Part shown: in pieces, positions 59,801 through 64,000 of the stretch
Layout of the letters: each line of letters opens with the position of its first letter
Numbering within the stretch: position 1 is the first letter of the stretch
From: Cyclina sinensis
Taxonomy: Eukaryota > Mollusca > Bivalvia > Venerida > Veneridae
Length of the DNA: 64,000 nt
Assembly: GCA_012932295.1 (NCBI GenBank)
Contig: JAAONU010000001.1
Coordinates: 1,240,001-1,304,000, forward strand
Reading direction: 5' to 3'
Notes under the pieces: generated by a model
What the model saw: only the letters and a program-made list of their open reading frames with translations
Databases searched by the model: none
Told to the model about the DNA's origin: nothing
Program-made: the position numbers and the translations under genes

Positions 59801-60747
59801 TTATATTTTATTGAATCTGAATTAACGTGATATTGTATTGGAGATAGGAAATGATTGTGACATGTTCTTTTTCAGAAACAGATCCAAACGAGGATCAGTT
59901 TGGAAAGAGAAAAACAGCAAAGAAAGAAAGAGTGGCAAAGAATGAGCTACAGAGATTGAGAAACATTGCACGATCTCAGAAACAGAAAGTACCTGGTGTA
60001 GGTCTGACACCCACTGAAGCACCTAGTAAAGATTATCTTGGTAAAGCATTGGCGGTAGCCAAGAAATCAACAGCATCTGTCGGAAAATTTACAGAAAATT
60101 TGCCAAAAGAAAAACCATCTAAATTTAGTGGAAAGAAAAGAAAGGTGAGTCTTTTGATATTTCATTTCCCTTGACATATTTAAACAGAGAGATAGAAGGC
60201 ATCATAACTGTAGATGGTTGGTTTGGGGGCAGTCTGTTTCTAGATGTTTGACAGTTTGAACTGTTCGAGTTCTACAAATCATCTAATAGAAATTGATACA
60301 TATACACACTTTTTAAAAAGAGGAGTATGACATTTCCTGTACATGTGGATTTCACTTGTAATTTAATTGACTCATTTAAATGGTTTATAAAACAAAGAAA
60401 TATCATGTTTTAAGAAGTTGAGTGTCATGTGCAAGGGCTTAGAAACAGTGATTTGTGACAGCTACTGACTTCACGATACATTCGATGTTGCTTTCTGTTA
60501 TGTCTAGCATGCTTGTATAGAAAACTGATTACAAGTACTACTATAGAAAGATATTGTCCTCCCAAACATGGAAAATCCGACTATTTTTGTCATTATTTTA
60601 TTTATTACAGTTTGAGTCTAATTATGGCAATATTAAAGAGGAGAATTCTCGTCAGCTCGAAATACTGAAAAATCTGGGCAGTGATAACCATATTGTGGAC
60701 AAGACTCTGGCTGCCAACCTTCACAATAAAGATAGGCAAGAATCAAG
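44657..60747 (+). CDS. RRS1: RRS1 ribosome biogenesis regulator (8 exons, 3' end outside window)
   Basis: RRS1 is a nucleolar protein that works with RPF2 to load the 5S RNP (5S rRNA, RPL5, RPL11) onto pre-60S particles. Eight exons with GT/AG borders and consistent phase give 296 codons plus two bases. Matches to human RRS1 run throughout: [81 protein letters not shown] and KSTASVGKF. The human protein has 365 residues; the missing part is its Lys/Arg-rich tail, which I could not find before 64000. The start ATG at 44657 (aaatATGG) is the first in frame and gives [19 protein letters not shown]. The mammalian gene has no introns, whereas this one has at least eight, several enlarged by repeats. 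Confidence 0.95.
45070..45900. mobile_element. 831-bp element with 15-bp inverted ends and AGAGA target duplication
   Basis: Left CAGGGGTTTTTTTTA (45070-45084), right its exact inverse (45886-45900), flanked by AGAGA at 45065-45069 and 45901-45905. AAAAGGGGAAG clusters sit inside both ends in the same orientation. A minus-strand ORF of 104 codons (45582-45268; [27 protein letters not shown]) is not recognised and may be a transposon-protein remnant. It lies in RRS1 intron 1. Confidence 0.82.
46122..46664 (+). repeat. 543-bp internal direct repeat, copy 1
   Basis: Starts GAGTTACAAAATAAGTTG and ends GCTTTCTGATAAC. Copy 2 is at 47357-47899, offset by exactly 1235 bp with few mismatches. A run of about 25 mostly G bases lies just before it (46081-46104). 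Confidence 0.93.
47357..47899 (+). repeat. 543-bp internal direct repeat, copy 2 plus diverged partial third
   Basis: Near-identical to 46122-46664. 47915-48110 is a third, clearly diverged partial copy (ACAAAAAAGAGAGAAAAAC, TTTTACTTGTCGGCTCGC, AAATCAGCCCATTATTGAC). Confidence 0.93.
48243..49334 (+). other. Rest of RRS1 intron 1
   Basis: 48536-48600 has three short GAGACAAAACGGACTAT-like repeats. 48970-49045 is tRNA-like. Nothing else is recognised. Confidence 0.5.
48970..49045 (+). repeat. tRNA-like segment
   Basis: TGGCTCAGTAG (48979-48989, box A) and AGTTCGAATCC (49023-49033, box B), 33 bases apart. Stems are incomplete, so it is probably a SINE or tRNA relic. Confidence 0.5.
49335..49407 (+). 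CDS. RRS1: RRS1 exon 2
   Basis: Acceptor ATTTCAG, donor GTAAGA, 73 bases. It reads [18 protein letters not shown] then VNSIWQ, matching LQALARDNTQLLINQLWQ. Confidence 0.95.
49408..51432 (+). other. RRS1 intron 2
   Basis: 50460-50900 is a fragment of the Helentron-like family (TGACATCTTCTCCTAAACTAC, TGAAAATCTTTTTGTCTGA, CTCTACCAAGATTGTTCAAA). No coding signal otherwise. Confidence 0.6.
51433..51471 (+). CDS. RRS1: RRS1 exon 3
   Basis: A 39-base exon, acceptor CTTACAG, donor GTAATA. It encodes [13 protein letters not shown], matching LPTERVEEAIVAR. Confidence 0.93.
51841..51879 (+). CDS. RRS1: RRS1 exon 4
   Basis: A 39-base exon, acceptor CTTCCAG, donor GTAAGT. It encodes [13 protein letters not shown], matching the LPEPTTRLPREKP segment. 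Confidence 0.93.
52303..52404 (+). CDS. RRS1: RRS1 exon 5
   Basis: A 102-base exon, acceptor TATTCAG, donor GTAAAA. It encodes [19 protein letters not shown] and [13 protein letters not shown], matching LTRWQQFARLKGI and KTNLVWDEVSGQ. Confidence 0.95.
53181..55745 (+). mobile_element. 2.56-kb Helentron-like element, copy A (RRS1 intron 5)
   Basis: Starts TTAGCTCACCTGAGCATGC with an inverted ATGTGAGCT, followed by a (GTCC)n tract (53233-53260). Then come about five units of about 160 bp (TTAGATATTTGGTGTGCAGC), then about ten of about 140 bp (ATTTTCAGTCCAAATA, AAAACTAGGTCACAGAGCC). It ends CAGGTGAGCGATATA, the palindrome GGGCCATCATGGCCC and TCTTGTT. Copy B (60947-63512) is colinear throughout. 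ORFs here are not genes. Confidence 0.85.
55746..56506. repeat. Dispersed repeat fragments between two elements
   Basis: 55788-55866 matches 2735-2815. 55900-56480 matches 24775-25270 in reverse complement. It is C-rich at 56458-56496. Confidence 0.75.
56507..58629 (+). mobile_element. Helentron-like element C, interrupted
   Basis: The 5' hairpin AGCTCACC..GGTGAGCT (56510-56541) also pairs GTCAC with GTGAC internally. It is followed by GTCCGGCGTCC repeats, about 160-bp units, and the end GGTGAGCAATCCA, GGGCCATCATGGCCC (58608-58622), TCTTGTT. It is split by 57240-57899. Confidence 0.8.
57240..57899. mobile_element. 660-bp hAT-like element nested in element C
   Basis: Perfect 13-bp inverted ends CAGGGTTGCCAGC / GCTGGCAACCCTG, flanked by TTCTT on both sides (57235-57239, 57900-57904). 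Neighbouring monomers of the host show the uninterrupted ATCTTCTT..AGAAACC. Both ends inside carry repeated AAAAGTCAGGGAA. Termini CAGGG suggest hAT, though the usual hAT duplication is 8 bp. No transposase. Confidence 0.82.
58904..58982 (+). CDS. RRS1: RRS1 exon 6
   Basis: A 79-base exon, acceptor TGTTCCAG, donor GTAATT. It encodes [18 protein letters not shown] then VLEVPENA. It follows a 6.5-kb intron filled by repeats. Confidence 0.95.
59876..60144 (+). CDS. RRS1: RRS1 exon 7
   Basis: A 269-base exon, acceptor TTTTCAG, donor GTGAGT. It contains [38 protein letters not shown] and [15 protein letters not shown], the most conserved part of the family. Confidence 0.96.
60611..60747 (+). CDS. 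RRS1: RRS1 exon 8 (last seen)
   Basis: Acceptor TATTACAG, donor GTATGC, 137 bases: [18 protein letters not shown] then LKNLGSDN and LHNKDRQES plus AG. It aligns with FGDFAAEKKNQLELL and NKQMREEDQEEA of human RRS1. At least one more exon with the basic tail is expected beyond 64000. Confidence 0.9.
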
Positions 60748-60946
60748 GTATGCATGTCATGTTAAAGTCATGAAGTAAAAGTTCTCTATTGGTGATGTTT
60801 TTAAATACAGTATCATGAAATCTTTACACGGTTAGCATAATTTAAGTTATTAATTGATCGCCGGTAGAATTGCCATCATAAGTCATTTAAGAGTATTAGC
60901 ACTAAGTTAACTTGATTGTTCTGTTAGATATCAGTATCCATAGTTT

Positions 60947-63512
60947 TTAGCTCACCTGAGCATGCTCATGTGAGCTTTTAGGATCCTTGATTGTCCGGCG
61001 TCCGTCCGTCCGTCCGTCGTCCACAATTCATTCAAACGACATCTCCTCTGAAACCACTGGACAAAATTTAATGAAACTTGCCTAGAATGTTCCTTGCATG
61101 AAGCTCTACCAAGTTTGTTCAAATGGTTCCGGTTCATTGCATTTCTGGGTCAAAGGAGCTAAAAACAGATTTTAAAAGTTGGATCTTTAAAAATCTTCTT
61201 GTCAGAAACCACAAGGCCTGGAGCTTTGATATTTGGTATAAAGCATCAACTAGTGGACCTCTACCAAGTTTGTTCAAATTATGATCCTGGGGTCAAAAAT
61301 GGCCCCGCCCCAGAGGTAACTTGTTTTACATAGAGTTATATAGGAAAAACTTTAAAAATCTTCTTGTCAGAAACCCTAAGGCATAGAGCTAAGATATTTG
61401 GTATAAAGCATCATCTAGTTGACCTCTACCAAGTTTGTTCAAATCATGGCCTCAGGGTCAAAAATGGCCCCGCCCCAGGGGTAACTTGTTTTACATAGAG
61501 TTATATAGGAAAAACTTTAAAAATCTTCTTGTCAGAAACCCTAAGGTATAGAGCTAAGATATTTGGTATAAAGCATCATCTAGTGGACCTCTACCAAGTT
61601 TGTTCAATTCATGGCCTCTGGGTCAAAAATGGCCCCGCCCCAGGGGTAACTTGTTTTACATAGAGTTATATAGGAAAAACTTTAAAAATCTTCTTGTCAG
61701 AAACCGTAAGGCATAGAGCTTAGATATTTGGTATGTAGCATTGTCTAGTGGACTTCTACCAAGTTTGTTCAAATTATACCTCTGGGGTCAAATTTTGCCC
61801 CACCCTGGGGTCATTGGTTTTACATAGGCTTATATTGGAAAATCTTAAAAAATCTTCTTGTCTGAAACCACAAGGCCCTGAGCCTTAAGATTTGGTATGT
61901 AGCATTGTCTAGTGGACCTCTACCAAGTTTGTTCCAATTATACCCCTGGGGTCAAATTTGGCCCCACCCCGGGGTCATTGGTTTTACATAGGCTTATATA
62001 GTGAAAACTTTGAAAATCTTCTTGTAGAAGGAGAAGTAACATTTTCAGTCCAAATAATCTGGAAATTTGTCAGACAGGTTGTTTCTATCATTTCTAGCTC
62101 AAGTTCCAATATGGGTCATCTGGGTTCAAAAACTAGGTCACAGAGCCCAAAAATAGAAAAACCTTGTTAACACTCTAGAGGTTACATTTTCAGTCCAAAT
62201 ATCCTGGAAATTAGTCAGAAAGGTTGTTTTGATGATTTTTAGCTCAAGTTCAAAATTGGGTCATCTAGGGTCAAAAACTAGGTCACAGAGCCCAAATATG
62301 GAAAAACCTTGTTAACACTCTAGAGGTAACATTTTCAGTCCAAATAACCTGGAATCTGTCAGAAAGGTTGTTTCAATGATTTCTAGGTTAAATTTGAATA
62401 TGTGTCATCTGAAATCAAAAACTAGGTCACAGAGCCCAAAAATAGAAAAAAAACTTGTTAACACTCTAGAAGCTACTTTTCAGTCCAAATATTCTCGAAA
62501 TTTGTTAGAAAAAATGTTTTAATGATTTCTAGCTCAGATTCGAACAAAGGTCATCTGGGGTCAAAAACTAAGTCACAGACCCGAAATATGGAAAAAGGGT
62601 GTTAACACGCATTGAGTTAACATTTTCAGTTCAAATAACCTTAAAATTTGTCAGAAAGATTGTTTTAATGATTTCTAGCTCAGTTTTGAATATGGGTTAT
62701 GTGGGGTCAAAAACTAGGACACAGGGCCAAAAAGTAGAAAATCCTTGTTAATGTTCTAGAGGTTACATTTTCAGTCCAAATGTCCTTGAAATTTGTCAGA
62801 AAGGTTGTTTCAATGTTTTCTAGCCCAGATTAGGATATGGGTCATCTGGGATCAAAAACAAGGTCACAGAGCCCTAAAATGTAAAAACCATTTTAACACT
62901 TCAGAGGTTACATTTTCAGTCCAAATATCCTGGAAATTTGTCAGACAGGTTGTTTTGATGATTTCTAGCTCAAGTACTAATATGGGTCATCTTTGGTCAA
63001 AACTAGGTCACAGAGACCAAATATGGAAAAACCTTGTTAACAATCTAGAGATAAGATTTTAATTCCAAATAACCTGAAAATTTGTCAGAAAAGTTGCTTC
63101 TATGATTTCCAGCTCAACTTTGAATATGGGTCATCTGGATTAAAAAACTAGGTCACAGAGCCTAAATATCGAAAAACTTTGTAAACACTCTAGAGGCTAC
63201 ATTTTCAGTCCAAATGTCCTGGAAATTTGTCAGAAAGGTTGTTTTGATGATTTCTAGCTCAGGTTTGGATATGGATCATCTGGGGTCAAAAACTAGGTCA
63301 CAGAGCCCAAATATGGAAAAACCTTGTTAACACTCTAGAGGCTACGCTTTCAGTTCAAATAACCTTGAAATTTGTCAGAAAGATTGTTTCAATAATTTCT
63401 AGGCCAAGTTTGAATATGGGTCATCTGGGGTCAATTAACCAGGTCCATAGCAACTTTGTTAAAAGCAGTCATATTCAGGTGAGCGATATAGGGCCATCAT
63501 GGTCCTCTTGTT
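60947..63512 (+). mobile_element. 2.56-kb Helentron-like element, copy B
   Basis: Same ends and same order of monomers as 53181-55745, with a near-constant coordinate offset (7766-7767) over the whole length. The outside flanks differ (GATATCAGTATCCATAG before, TTTTTTTTCAAATC after), so it is a separate insertion. The final palindrome has one change (GGGCCATCATGGTCC). Confidence 0.88.
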
Positions 63513-63831
63513 TTTTTTTCAAATCAGTAGATTCAGAATTTATTGAAAAAAACATCTGCTAGCTTTTTTTCTACTTGATCTATTTCTTAAATAATGGTAT
63601 AGTTTTGATACCTCTTCATTAGACTAGTATTCATGAGTATGGTTTCATAATTACTTAAACATTGTTGTCCCCCATAGCTGATTTTTAATGGCATTTGGGT
63701 TAGGTTTTGTTCGCCCAAGATTTGTAATCAGTGATGGATGTGAAATCTTGGGCAAGGAAACTTGTCCAGCAAGCTGTAAATCTGAGCTGAATATTACTGG
63801 TTTTTCTCTTATATTTGGTGGGTGACACATG

Positions 63832-64000
63832 TATTTAAGTTTCTTGAGAGCTATACATGTATCTAAGTTTCTTGAGAGCTATACATGTATCTAAGTTTCT
63901 TGAGAGCTATACATGTATCTAAGTTTCTTGAGAGCTATACATGTATCTTAGTGTCTTGAGAGTTAAATATGTATGTTTGTATCTTGAGAGCTTTACAAGT
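63832..64000. repeat. 28-bp tandem repeat reaching the window edge
   Basis: Unit TAAGTTTCTTGAGAGCTATAC plus ATGTATC, about six copies, the last ones diverged. The array may continue beyond 64000. Confidence 0.9.

Noticed and set aside
63520..63570. Last RRS1 exon after the acceptor CAAATCAG at about 63526
   Set aside because: In the required phase it gives only SRFRIY then a stop, not the Lys/Arg-rich tail of the family.

Overview
The window looks like AT-rich nuclear DNA of a mollusc, most likely a bivalve. Genes are split into many short exons by kilobase-scale introns with GT/AG borders. Much of the non-coding DNA is made of nested non-autonomous mobile elements and tandem repeats. The bivalve call is inference from gene structure and repeat style; no sequence search was possible.

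Two conserved genes can be rebuilt exon by exon. On the minus strand, 40030 down to 15014, sixteen exons in consistent phase encode about 948 residues of an ARHGAP17/ARHGAP44 (RICH) orthologue: a BAR domain, a RhoGAP domain with its arginine finger, and a long Ser/Pro-rich tail with SH3-ligand motifs. The first coding exon (about 20 residues) was not found. Two further minus-strand segments, 11722-11815 and 7893-7965, start at acceptors in the matching phase and may be alternative 3' exons. On the plus strand, from 44657, eight exons encode the first 296 codons of RRS1, the nucleolar 60S-assembly factor; its basic C-terminal end lies beyond the window. The two genes are divergent and are not functionally linked as far as the sequence shows.

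Region by region: 1-2320 holds a Helentron-like repeat interrupted by a second element with four 157-bp monomers. 2320-7890 is gene-poor, with another repeat at 6187-7090. 7893-15013 holds the two candidate 3' exons and a minus-oriented Helentron-like element (12103-14448). 15014-40030 is the ARHGAP17-like gene. Its introns carry an 88-bp tandem array, a TTAA-flanked element with a tRNA-like core, a cluster of inverted-repeat elements (27740-29391), a 23-copy minisatellite (34643-35757) and a tandem array of duplicated splice donors (36037-36290). 40031-44656 is the divergent intergenic region with one 1.87-kb element. 44657-60747 is RRS1, whose introns carry five or more elements. 60947-63512 is a second copy of the 2.56-kb element found at 53181-55745. 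The window ends in a 28-bp tandem repeat.

No new enzymatic or defence system was found. The most noteworthy signals are the tandem array of identical 5' splice sites at a BAR-domain exon, the possible alternative C-terminus of the RhoGAP protein, and the well-preserved mobile-element insertions, whose target duplications or in-window empty sites can be read directly.
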